42,478 nucleotides of DNA, from the NCBI GenBank assembly GCA_030429865.1, contig JAUIFX010000012.1, positions 1-42,478 of the forward strand. The letters are read 5' to 3'. Shown piece by piece: positions 1-8,058 of the stretch. Numbering within the stretch: the first letter of the stretch is position 1; the number at the start of each line of letters is the position of its first letter. The notes beneath the pieces were generated by a model. The model had not been told where the DNA came from and searched no databases. It saw only the letters and a program-made list of their open reading frames with translations. Both the position numbers and the translations under genes were made by a program. The stretch comes from Gammaproteobacteria bacterium. GTDB lineage: Bacteria > Pseudomonadota > Gammaproteobacteria > Ga0077536.

Positions 1-821
1 AGCACCATGCGCGACTCGCTGACCCCGCTGCGGCACATCGCCAGCCAGGCGCGCGGACCCCAGTCGGCGCGCGCGAGCCCGGCACGCGCTTCGCGCCAGA
101 AGCGGAAGCCTTGCGGCAGGTCGCGCCGATGCGGGTTGTCAGGCAGCTGCCCGCCGGCGACCAGGCGGTCGAACGCGAGCCCGCTGATCACGGCGATGCC
201 CATCGACAGGACGACGAAGCCGAGTGTCCAGGGAACGCCGATCAGCGCGAACAGGATCAGGGTCATCGAGAACGAGTTCCACGGGCTCGCGATGAGAAAC
301 GCGATGACCTGCCCGGTGCTCGCGCCGCGCTCGTAGAGCTTGGCCGCGACCATCAGGATGCCGTGGCTGCACAGGTCCAGGAGCACGCCGGCGAACGTCG
401 CGCGGACGATGCCGACGACGCCGCTCGGTCCGAGCGTGCCGATGACGAATTCGCGCGGGATGCGCGACAGCACGCCGATCATGAGCATGCCGAGCAGCAC
501 GCCCCACCAGATCGTGTTGACGACGTGGTGGATACCCATGGCGAAGGTGCCGGCGACGGGCACCTCGAGCTCGAGCGTGGTCAGCACGAAGTGCAGGACG
601 TAGCCGATCACGATCAGCGCCGCGCTGCCGCTCAGCAGCCAGTCGACGCGGCGCGGGCCGCTGCCGGCGTCCTCGCCGGCGCAGCAGCTCGGCACCGTGC
701 GCGGCTCGGCTTCGCCTGCGCAGCAGCCAGGTACGGTGCGGGCCGGCGGCGCGGGCTGCTCCGCGCAGCAGCCGCCGGTAGCGTGGCGCGCGGGCTCGTT
801 CTCGGCGTGGCAGTTGCTCAT
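1..821 (-). CDS. DUF318/YraQ-like permease, putative metal (Cu/Zn) efflux transporter with Cys-rich N-terminus; 3' end runs off the window
   Basis: Own minus-strand translation from ATG at 821: MSNCHAENEPARHATGGCCAEQPAPPARTVPGCCAGEAEPRTVPSCCAGEDAGSGPRRVDWLLSGSAALIVIGYVLHF... then hydrophobic segments and ...LYERGASTGQVIAFLIASPWNSFSMTLILF. Open to the window edge. Confidence 0.75.
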   Translation of the reverse strand, partial: MSNCHAENEPARHATGGCCAEQPAPPARTVPGCCAGEAEPRTVPSCCAGEDAGSGPRRVDWLLSGSAALIVIGYVLHFVLTTLELEVPVAGTFAMGIHHVVNTIWWGVLLGMLMIGVLSRIPREFVIGTLGPSGVVGIVRATFAGVLLDLCSHGILMVAAKLYERGASTGQVIAFLIASPWNSFSMTLILFALIGVPWTLGFVVLSMGIAVISGLAFDRLVAGGQLPDNPHRRDLPQGFRFWREARAGLARADWGPRAWLAMCRSGVSESRMV

Positions 822-968
822 GGAACAAGGATACCGCGGTATGTCGTCGTTGCGTTGATCCGGGCCGCCCCGCCGCGGCGTCCGCGGCATGAGCGGCGCG
901 CGGCGGCCCGGCCGCCGCTTGGACCCGGACGGGCGGCGGCGGGTTCCGCCGACCGTCCGCCGCGGCGC

Positions 969-1370
969 TCAGGTGAGCAGCCGCACGACCCAGAGGATGC
1001 TGACCACCTGCTGCACGGTGAAGAACGTCGCGCGCACCAGCACCATGGCGGGGCTGGTCGAGATGAGGTGGGCGACGGACTGCGCGATGCGCGCGCCGAG
1101 GAAGATCATCGCCATGCCATCGGTCACCGCGCTGAGGCCCGCAGCCTGCGCGTAGAGCAGCAGGCCGACCGGAATGGCCAGCCATTCGAGCGCGTTGCCG
1201 TGGGCGCGGGTGACGCGCTGACCGAGGGCATCGAGCTCGCTGCCGGTCTGGGTGAAGGTGTTGATGGCATGCCCCTTGAGCATGGCCACGGTGCGCACGC
1301 TGAGCAGCAGCAGCGTCAGTACGAGCGCCCAGGCGATGAGCCCGAGCAGGCAGGTTGCGGTTGCGGTCAT
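969..1370 (-). CDS. MAPEG-family small membrane protein
   Basis: C-terminal part of ORF 969..1703: MTATATCLLGLIAWALVLTLLLLSVRTVAMLKGHAINTF...RVTRAHGNALEWLAIPVGLLLYAQAAG... Four hydrophobic segments and an RAHGNALE-type MAPEG motif. Start set at ATG 1370. Confidence 0.8.
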   Translation of the reverse strand: MTATATCLLGLIAWALVLTLLLLSVRTVAMLKGHAINTFTQTGSELDALGQRVTRAHGNALEWLAIPVGLLLYAQAAGLSAVTDGMAMIFLGARIAQSVAHLISTSPAMVLVRATFFTVQQVVSILWVVRLLT

Positions 1371-1509
1371 GGTTCCTCTCCCCTGGTTGTCGCGGCGCGG
1401 TACGCGCCGAGCGCCAGCATACGCGCTGGCGCCGGCAAGGGACATCGGCACGCGCCGCCGCGCGTGGGCTTTCGCACCCGGCACATCGCGCGCGGCAAGC
1501 CAGCGCCGT

Positions 1510-4500
1510 TCAGGCGCCGCCGCGGTTGAGCAGGTGGTCGAGCCACAGGTTGGAGAGCTTCTCCTGCACCGAGTTCTGGCGTAACCGGGCGCGCAGGTTG
1601 GGGAAGTCGACGTGGTCCAGGGGCTGGTCCTGGTTGTAGCAGGAGTAGACGAAGGATTCCTCGCCGGTTTGCGGATCGACGTGCTTGCACAGGCATTGCG
1701 CACACACGCCCTTCATCATGCACTGCATCGGCGAGTTGATGGAGCCAATCGCAGCGTGCGCGGGATTCAGCCACGGTGCGAGGACTTCGCGGCGGGCGCG
1801 CTTGACCGCTCCCATCATGGCGTCGGAACCGATGACGATGAGTTCGTCGACGTCCGACAACGCGATCGGCACGTCGCCGAGTTTGCCCTCGGCGTAGGCG
1901 ACCATCGCTTCGACGACGTTCCCGACGAAGCTGCGGTCCTGCGGCCGCCCCGCGGGGATCGGACTGACGCCCGCGCCGGGGTCGACGGCCCAGACGACGA
2001 CGTCCGCGGCCGCCTCGATGTCGGCCATCTTGAACACGTCCTGCGGGCGCTTGTAGCCGGCGAAGTAGAGCACGCGGTTGCCGGCCGCGCGCAAGGCCTT
2101 GCCGATGGAGAACAATACGGCGTTGCCGAGGCCGCCCCCAATCAGCAGGACCGTGCCGTCGTGCGGGATGTGCGTCGGCGCACCGGTCACGCCCATCACG
2201 ACCAGCGGATCGCCTGGGCGGCAGCGTGCAAGCAGGCGCGAGGAGGCACCCATCTCGAGCGCGATGAGGGAGATGAGTCCCTGCGCCTTGTCGACCCAGG
2301 CGCCGGTCAGCGCGAGGCCCTCCGGTGACAGCACGGTGTCCTCGATGCGCGGCGCGAAGGCTTCGGGGTTCTGCACGCGGTAGAACTGGCCGGGCTCGAA
2401 CTTGGCCGCCGCGGCCGGCGCGTGCACGATGACCTCGATGATCGTCGGCGTGAGCCGGTTGACGGCGACGATGGTGGCGAGCAGGGCTTCGTCGAGGGCC
2501 TGGAAGAAATGATGCAGGTCGACTTCGCGGCGCGGCTGCGCCTGCTCGTCGAGCGCGGCGAGGTCGTCGGCGAACAAGGCGACGACGTGCGGGTAACCGT
2601 GCTTCGCGCTCGCCATGGCCTTGACCACGTTGCCGGCGTAGACGGGGTGGTTGTCGCCGTAGAAGCTGACGAAGCGGCCGCCTTCACTGTAGGAGGTGAA
2701 CGGGGATGGCGTGGCGAGCTTGGGGATGGTAGTGGCGTCGTCCGCGACCGGCACGAGGGCGCCGCCGGCGTGATCGAAGCGGCGGAAGAACTTGCCGTCG
2801 AGGGCGAACGTGCCCGGATGCTCCTGTTCGTAGATGGTGTTGGGCGAGGTCCCGGCGGCAACGAACAGGCTGCGCAGGGGGACTTCGAGAACCTGTTCGT
2901 CGCTGTCGGGTGCGTTGCGCGCGAAACGCACCGCGGCGAGCGCGCCGTGTTCGTCGGGCAGGGCTTCGATCGGACTCATCCACGGGGCAATTTCCATACC
3001 CTCGCTGAGCGCTTCGTTGACCTCCTCGTGGTTCTGCCGGTAGGCCGGCGAATCCTCCAGTCCCTTGCGGTAGAACAAGGTCACGCCGCCCCAGCCCGCC
3101 ACGAGGGCCGCGAAGTCGGGCGCCTCGCCGGCGAGCTGCGCACGCTCGCGCTCGCGGCGCACGGCGCGGCCGTGGGCCAGCGACTCGTCGAGGATCGCGA
3201 GCTCTTCGGCGTCGTAGCGGGCCCGCACGGCCTCGGCGCCGAGGTCGCCGACCAGGCGTTCGTAGCGATGCAGCACCTTCTCGACCTGCCGCGGGTAGTA
3301 GGCCATCACCTCGGTCGCGGTATCGATCGCGGTCAGGCCGCCACCGATGACGCCGGCGGGCAGGCGTACCTGCAGGTTGGCCAGCGAGGCGTCCTTGGCC
3401 GCGCCGGTCAGCTGCAGGCCCATGAGGAAGTCCGAGGCCTTGCGGATGCCGCGGATGAGATTGTTCTTCAGCCCGATGATCGAAGGCTTACCGGCACCGG
3501 TGGCGAGCGCGACGTGATCGAAGCCGAGTTCCCAGGCGTCTTCGAGCGTGACACTGCCGCCGAAGCGCACGCCGCCGTAGGCGCGGAAGGTCCGCTGGCG
3601 CAGCAGGGTCAGGTAGATGACCTTGAGGAAGTTCTTGTCCCAGCGCACGGTGATGCCGTACTCGGCAACGCCGCCGAAGCCGCTCACCGTGCGCGTGTCG
3701 AGGTCCTCGTAGAGCGTGCGGAAGTCGCGCACGGGCTGCGGCGGCGCGTGCAGCGAACCGGTCAGCGCGGCCGGCAGCGGTTCGAGCTTGAGAGCATCGA
3801 TACCGACGACCGCGAAGCCTTCGTTCAGCAGGTAGTGCGCGAGCGTGTAGCCGGCCGGCCCGAGCCCCGCGACGAGGACCTTCTTACCGTTGTACGGCAG
3901 CCGGTAGGGGCGCGCGATGTTGAGCGGATTCCAGCGCGTGAGCAGCGCGTAGATCTCGTAGCCCCAGGGCAGGGCGAGCACCTCGGTGAGGACGTTGGTC
4001 TCGATCTGCGGGATGTCCACCGGCTCCGTCTTCTGGTAGATGCAGCCCTTCATGCAGTCGTTGCAGATGCGATGGCCCGTTCCCGGGCACATGGGGTTGT
4101 CGATGACCACCAGCGCGAGCGCACCGATGTTGTCGCCGCCACGCTTGACCACGTGCATCTCCGAGATCTTCTCGCCCAGCGGGCAGCCGGTGACGGGGAC
4201 GCCGAGCGCGTTGGTCTTGAAGCCGCCTTCCTTTTTGTTCGGCATGCCCTTCGAGCAGGTGTCGTTGTCCCGGTCGTGGCAGTAGATGCAGTGATCGACC
4301 TCGTAGAGCACGCGGCGCAGGGGATGGCGCGGGTCGGTCAGTGAGAAGCCGTCGCGGCGGCGCCGGTGGGCGTCGTCCGCGGCCCAGGTCGTGTAGCCGG
4401 CGTGCTCGCGCTGCGGATGGTGCACGAGGCGCTTGACGTCGGTGCGCGCGGGTTCCTTGAAGCTGACCCAGGTGTGTGCCGCGACCGCGTCGAAATCGGG

Positions 4501-5145
4501 GTCATGCTTGACCAGGTGGCACCAGCGCTCGAGCGCGCCGCGCGCGGCGGCGAGCAGGGTCCCGTCGTCTAGCGCCGACCAGGCGTCGTGGGCGTCGCGC
4601 AGCCGTGCGAGGAACTTCGGCGGCAGTGGCGCGCGTCCGCTGAGCAGGGCGGCGGCACGCGCGGTGAGGTATTCGTCGTCCTCCGGCAGGCGCGCGCCTT
4701 CGCCGGCGGCGGCGCGCAGCACGGCGGCCTCGATGGCGAGGCCCTCACGGTCGTAGCCGGCGGGGTCGTCGCCCTTGAGTGCCTTGGCGAGCGGCGCGAT
4801 GAAGTCGTTGCGGAAGCCGAACACGATCTCGTCTTCGTCGCGGATGCGCGCCTGCTGTTCGCGCCAGGCGTCCTCGATGCGAAACAGGCGGGCAATGAAA
4901 CGGCCGAGGTGGGGCGCGCTGTCGACCAGGATCTCGGATACGGACTCCGGGCTCATGCCGTCGCCGCGGCAATCGCGATAGGCGTGGAGGCGACCGGCCA
5001 CGGCGGCGTCGGCGGCGGCGAGGTAATCGTCGAAAGCTGCCGCGAGGCGCGCGAGTGCGCGGGGCTCGTAGAGATCGGCGTAGGTGAAGCCGGCGATACC
5101 GAGGCTGAGCGGGTGGCTGTCGTAAGCGGGAGCGGCGTCGTTCAT
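1510..5145 (-). CDS. Large FAD/NAD(P)-dependent oxidoreductase, GltD/NfnB-like module fused to PyrK/NfnA-like module (about 1211 aa)
   Basis: Starts MNDAAPAYDSHPLSLGIAGFTYADLYEPRAL. Cys clusters CIYCHDRDNDTCSKGM, GCPLGEKISEMH, CPGTGHRICNDCMKGCIYQ. Dinucleotide-binding motifs VLVAGLGPAGYTLA and VIGGGLTAIDTA. C-terminal ferredoxin-reductase-like part with VLLIGGGLGNAVLFSIGKAL and terminal CMMKGVCAQCLCKH...YSC. Confidence 0.8.
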   Translation of the reverse strand: MNDAAPAYDSHPLSLGIAGFTYADLYEPRALARLAAAFDDYLAAADAAVAGRLHAYRDCRGDGMSPESVSEILVDSAPHLGRFIARLFRIEDAWREQQARIRDEDEIVFGFRNDFIAPLAKALKGDDPAGYDREGLAIEAAVLRAAAGEGARLPEDDEYLTARAAALLSGRAPLPPKFLARLRDAHDAWSALDDGTLLAAARGALERWCHLVKHDPDFDAVAAHTWVSFKEPARTDVKRLVHHPQREHAGYTTWAADDAHRRRRDGFSLTDPRHPLRRVLYEVDHCIYCHDRDNDTCSKGMPNKKEGGFKTNALGVPVTGCPLGEKISEMHVVKRGGDNIGALALVVIDNPMCPGTGHRICNDCMKGCIYQKTEPVDIPQIETNVLTEVLALPWGYEIYALLTRWNPLNIARPYRLPYNGKKVLVAGLGPAGYTLAHYLLNEGFAVVGIDALKLEPLPAALTGSLHAPPQPVRDFRTLYEDLDTRTVSGFGGVAEYGITVRWDKNFLKVIYLTLLRQRTFRAYGGVRFGGSVTLEDAWELGFDHVALATGAGKPSIIGLKNNLIRGIRKASDFLMGLQLTGAAKDASLANLQVRLPAGVIGGGLTAIDTATEVMAYYPRQVEKVLHRYERLVGDLGAEAVRARYDAEELAILDESLAHGRAVRRERERAQLAGEAPDFAALVAGWGGVTLFYRKGLEDSPAYRQNHEEVNEALSEGMEIAPWMSPIEALPDEHGALAAVRFARNAPDSDEQVLEVPLRSLFVAAGTSPNTIYEQEHPGTFALDGKFFRRFDHAGGALVPVADDATTIPKLATPSPFTSYSEGGRFVSFYGDNHPVYAGNVVKAMASAKHGYPHVVALFADDLAALDEQAQPRREVDLHHFFQALDEALLATIVAVNRLTPTIIEVIVHAPAAAAKFEPGQFYRVQNPEAFAPRIEDTVLSPEGLALTGAWVDKAQGLISLIALEMGASSRLLARCRPGDPLVVMGVTGAPTHIPHDGTVLLIGGGLGNAVLFSIGKALRAAGNRVLYFAGYKRPQDVFKMADIEAAADVVVWAVDPGAGVSPIPAGRPQDRSFVGNVVEAMVAYAEGKLGDVPIALSDVDELIVIGSDAMMGAVKRARREVLAPWLNPAHAAIGSINSPMQCMMKGVCAQCLCKHVDPQTGEESFVYSCYNQDQPLDHVDFPNLRARLRQNSVQEKLSNLWLDHLLNRGGA

Positions 5146-5446
5146 GGTGGGACCGGGTGACCGGGGGCGTCGGAAAAGGTTCGCAACGATACGGGAGCGC
5201 ACGAGCGCGGCGCAACACGCTCGTGCGGCGTACGCCCCTGCGCGCGGCTTCTCATGTTGCAATGCACCATGGCAGTGCCGGCGGCGCCATCGCGGTGCCG
5301 CGAGGTGGCTCCGGGGCGCGTCGCACGCCGCGCCGGTGGCAGCGTTCAAATAATTGAAAAATATGTCTTTTTTTTGTTTTTCCGACACTGGCATCGGGGT
5401 TGCAGGCTGGTCCATGCGTGTTCGCGCGGGACCGGAGAACGGCGGA

Positions 5447-6532
5447 ATGACGAGATACGACGATGCGGTTCGCAAGCGGGCAGCACGGCTGCTGCGGATG
5501 TCGGGCGGCGGCGTCGCGCCTTCGCGGGCGGTGTCCCTGCTGGCCGGCCTGTGCCTGCTCGGCGCGCTGGTGGCGGCCGCTGCGGCGCAGGCGAACGGAT
5601 CGTCGGTGCTCGCCCGCCACCCGGGACGGATGGTCGATATCGGGACCCATGCCCTGCATCTCGATTGTCGCGGCACGGGCATGCCGGTCGTCGTGCTCGA
5701 GTCGGGGATCGGCGGTTTCTCGCTCGAATGGCACGCGGTCCGCCAGGCGCTCGCGGGTCAAGCGCGCGTCTGCGCCTACGACCGCGCCGGCTATGGCTGG
5801 AGCGAACCCGGGCCGATGCCGCGGACCGCGCGGCGCAGCGCGGCGGAACTCGCGATGCTGCTGGCGGCGGCCGGCGAACGGCCACCCTACCTGCTAGCGG
5901 GCCACTCCTACGGTGGCTTGATCGTGCGCGAATTCGCCGCGCGCTGGCCCGAGAAGGTCGCCGGCATCGCCTTGCTCGACGCCGCCGCGCCCGAGCAGTT
6001 CACGCGTCTGCCGCCGGGCGCCCTGCCCCGCGCCTACCTCGCCGCGCTTGCCGGCGGCGGGCGCGTGTTTTCCATGCCGCGGCCGGCAGCCGGGTTTGCG
6101 CCGTCGATGCGTACCCTCGGCCTGCAGCTGATGATGTTGCCCAAAGCGCGGCATGCCTACCAGGCCGAGATGCGCGATTTCGAGCGCAGCGCACGCGCGC
6201 TCGTCGATGCGGGGAAGCGGACGCTGCGCGCGCCGCTGGTGGTGATCTCGCGGGCCCGTGCCGAGTTCGACGAGCGTGCCGGTGGCGAGCGAGCCGAACA
6301 GGTGTGGCAGGAGATGCAGGCCGGTATGCGGCGCTTGTCGGCCCGGGCCGATCACTGGATCGCCGCCGGTGCCGGCCACCAGGTCCACGCCGACCGGCCC
6401 GACCTGGTCGCGCACGCACTGCGCGAACTCGGCGCCCCGGACCAACCCGACGTGTACACCACCGACGCCGTCAGCGCGCAACCGGGTTACGCGCGCCTGG
6501 TACTGGCCGCGCCGCCGTGGCCGCTGCGCTGA
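5447..6532 (+). CDS. Alpha/beta hydrolase, probably exported or membrane-anchored
   Basis: Hydrophobic N-terminus, then VVVLESGIGGFSLEWHAVRQAL...VCAYDRAGYGWSEPGP, nucleophile elbow GHSYGG, late GAGHQVHADRPD. Start ambiguous (5414 or 5447). Confidence 0.85.
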   Translation: MTRYDDAVRKRAARLLRMSGGGVAPSRAVSLLAGLCLLGALVAAAAAQANGSSVLARHPGRMVDIGTHALHLDCRGTGMPVVVLESGIGGFSLEWHAVRQALAGQARVCAYDRAGYGWSEPGPMPRTARRSAAELAMLLAAAGERPPYLLAGHSYGGLIVREFAARWPEKVAGIALLDAAAPEQFTRLPPGALPRAYLAALAGGGRVFSMPRPAAGFAPSMRTLGLQLMMLPKARHAYQAEMRDFERSARALVDAGKRTLRAPLVVISRARAEFDERAGGERAEQVWQEMQAGMRRLSARADHWIAAGAGHQVHADRPDLVAHALRELGAPDQPDVYTTDAVSAQPGYARLVLAAPPWPLR

Positions 6533-6542
6533 ATGCCGCGCT

Positions 6543-7190
6543 TCAGGCGTGGGCCGCGCGTTTGGCGGAAGCCGCGCGGCCGGCGAGCCAGCGCGACCAC
6601 CAGGCGTGACCGTCCCCCAGGTTCTCGGCCAGCAGGGTGAACGGGTTGGGCCACTGCGGCCGCAGGCTGGCTTCGATCTCCGTGCCGCTGACGGCGAGCG
6701 TCATGCCGAACCTGAGAGCGAGCGCGCGCATGCGCCGGTTCTCGCGCAGGAACAGGATGCGGACCGGCGCCGCGCCGCGGTTGCGCGCGAGCACGATAGC
6801 GCGGCGCATGAGCTCGGTGCCGATACCGCGGCCCTGGTGGCCGGACTCGACCGACAAGGCCAGCTCGCAGCCGCCAAGCCAGGCGGGACGCGCATCGAAC
6901 ACGGTCTCGGCGACGCCGCGCACGACGCCTTCCTCGAAGTAGGCCAGCACGCAGCGCTCGTTGCGGCCGGCGTCGCGGCAGTAGCGCGCGATGTGCGCAT
7001 CTGTCACGCAGCCCATGAAGCGCATCGCCCGGTCGTGCTCGCCGAGGCGCAGCAGGTGGGCGGCATGCAGCGGCGCTTCGGTCGCGGCAAGCTTGCGAAT
7101 CAGGGGCTGTACGAGCGCCGGCCCCACGGCGTTGCGGGACCCGGTGCAGCCGGGGTGGCAGGTCACGGTGGAATCGGCGGAGTCGCTCAC
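6543..7190 (-). CDS. GNAT-family N-acetyltransferase
   Basis: SVESGHQGRGIGTELMRRAIVLARNRG matches the GNAT acetyl-CoA motif A. Likely GTG start at 7190 (VSDSADSTVTC...). The upstream part of ORF 6543..7526 is low-complexity out-of-frame sequence. Confidence 0.75.
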   Translation of the reverse strand: MSDSADSTVTCHPGCTGSRNAVGPALVQPLIRKLAATEAPLHAAHLLRLGEHDRAMRFMGCVTDAHIARYCRDAGRNERCVLAYFEEGVVRGVAETVFDARPAWLGGCELALSVESGHQGRGIGTELMRRAIVLARNRGAAPVRILFLRENRRMRALALRFGMTLAVSGTEIEASLRPQWPNPFTLLAENLGDGHAWWSRWLAGRAASAKRAAHA

Positions 7191-7359
7191 GACGGGCTGC
7201 CTTGCGCGAACGGCGCGGCTGATGTTGCGTTGCAACAATAGCGGCGGGCAGGGGCGATTCCTAGAGTCCCCGCCTGCAAAAGTCTTGTGAACGCGCGGCG
7301 CCGCGGGTCCCTGGCCGGGATGCCGCCGCGGCCATCGCGCGTGACGCCGCACGGCGCGC

Positions 7360-7953
7360 TCAGGCCGTCGTGCGGTAGGTGCAGCCGATATGGATGCGAT
7401 CGTCGCGCACGGTGCGGTGGCGCACGCGCGCGAGCAGTGCGTGGGCCGGTTTTCCGGGCGTGACGAGGAGATCGAGCGCGAACGCGTCGCGCTCACCGAG
7501 CAGCCGCGCCTGGGCGCCGTCGACACGGAAACCGATGCCGCCGGGCGAATGGTCGACCACGTCGACCTCGACGGCGCCGCTGGCGTCGCCGTCGAGCTGC
7601 ACGACCGCGCGCAGCCCGGCCGGGAGATCGATCCTGCGCGGCGCCGCGCGGCGTTCGGCGGGCGCCGCTGGCGCAGGCTCGCCGGGGACGACGAGGGCCG
7701 GCCGGGAGTCGAAGCGCAGCGCGACGATCATGCACGGTCCGCGGCCGGCGACGAACGTGACCGTCGCCGGTACTTCGACCGCGCGCCCGACATCGTGCAG
7801 GCGCAGGCTGGCTGTCACCGTCTGTCCGCTCGTGAGCAGGGGCACGTCGTCGTGGTCGAACTCCGCACGCACGCCGCTTGCGCTGAACTCCGCGATGCGC
7901 GCGGCGGGATGGCACTGGCCGTCGTGAATGAGGCTCAAGCGTGGCTCGGACAT
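7360..7953 (-). CDS. PilZ-domain-like protein
   Basis: MSEPRLSLIHDGQCHPAARIAEFSASGVRAEF... and RRAAPRRIDLPAGLRAVVQLDGDASGAVEVDVVDHSPGGIGFRVDG, with an RR...D.S.GGIGF PilZ-like pattern. Confidence 0.7.
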   Translation of the reverse strand: MSEPRLSLIHDGQCHPAARIAEFSASGVRAEFDHDDVPLLTSGQTVTASLRLHDVGRAVEVPATVTFVAGRGPCMIVALRFDSRPALVVPGEPAPAAPAERRAAPRRIDLPAGLRAVVQLDGDASGAVEVDVVDHSPGGIGFRVDGAQARLLGERDAFALDLLVTPGKPAHALLARVRHRTVRDDRIHIGCTYRTTA

Positions 7954-8058
7954 GGGCTGGCGCGTCGTCGCGGGGTCGGAACGCGGACCACTCTAGCAAG
8001 TCGCTACGCCGGAAGATGTAAAAGTTGGTGGCGCGCCGGCGCGTCGTGGTCGGCGCCG

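Noticed and set aside
111-1529. 472-aa plus-strand ORF over the permease and MAPEG genes
   Set aside because: Low-complexity charged sequence crossing two convincing minus-strand membrane-protein genes.
4255-4310. CxxCH (CIYCH) in the Nfn-like protein as a c-type heme site
   Set aside because: No signal peptide and the Cys context resembles the GltD-type Fe-S region; c-heme attachment is unlikely in a cytoplasmic flavoprotein.
2422-4344. 640-aa plus-strand ORF antisense to the Nfn-like fusion
   Set aside because: Same GC-driven shadow pattern; the minus strand has clear FAD/NAD and Fe-S motifs.
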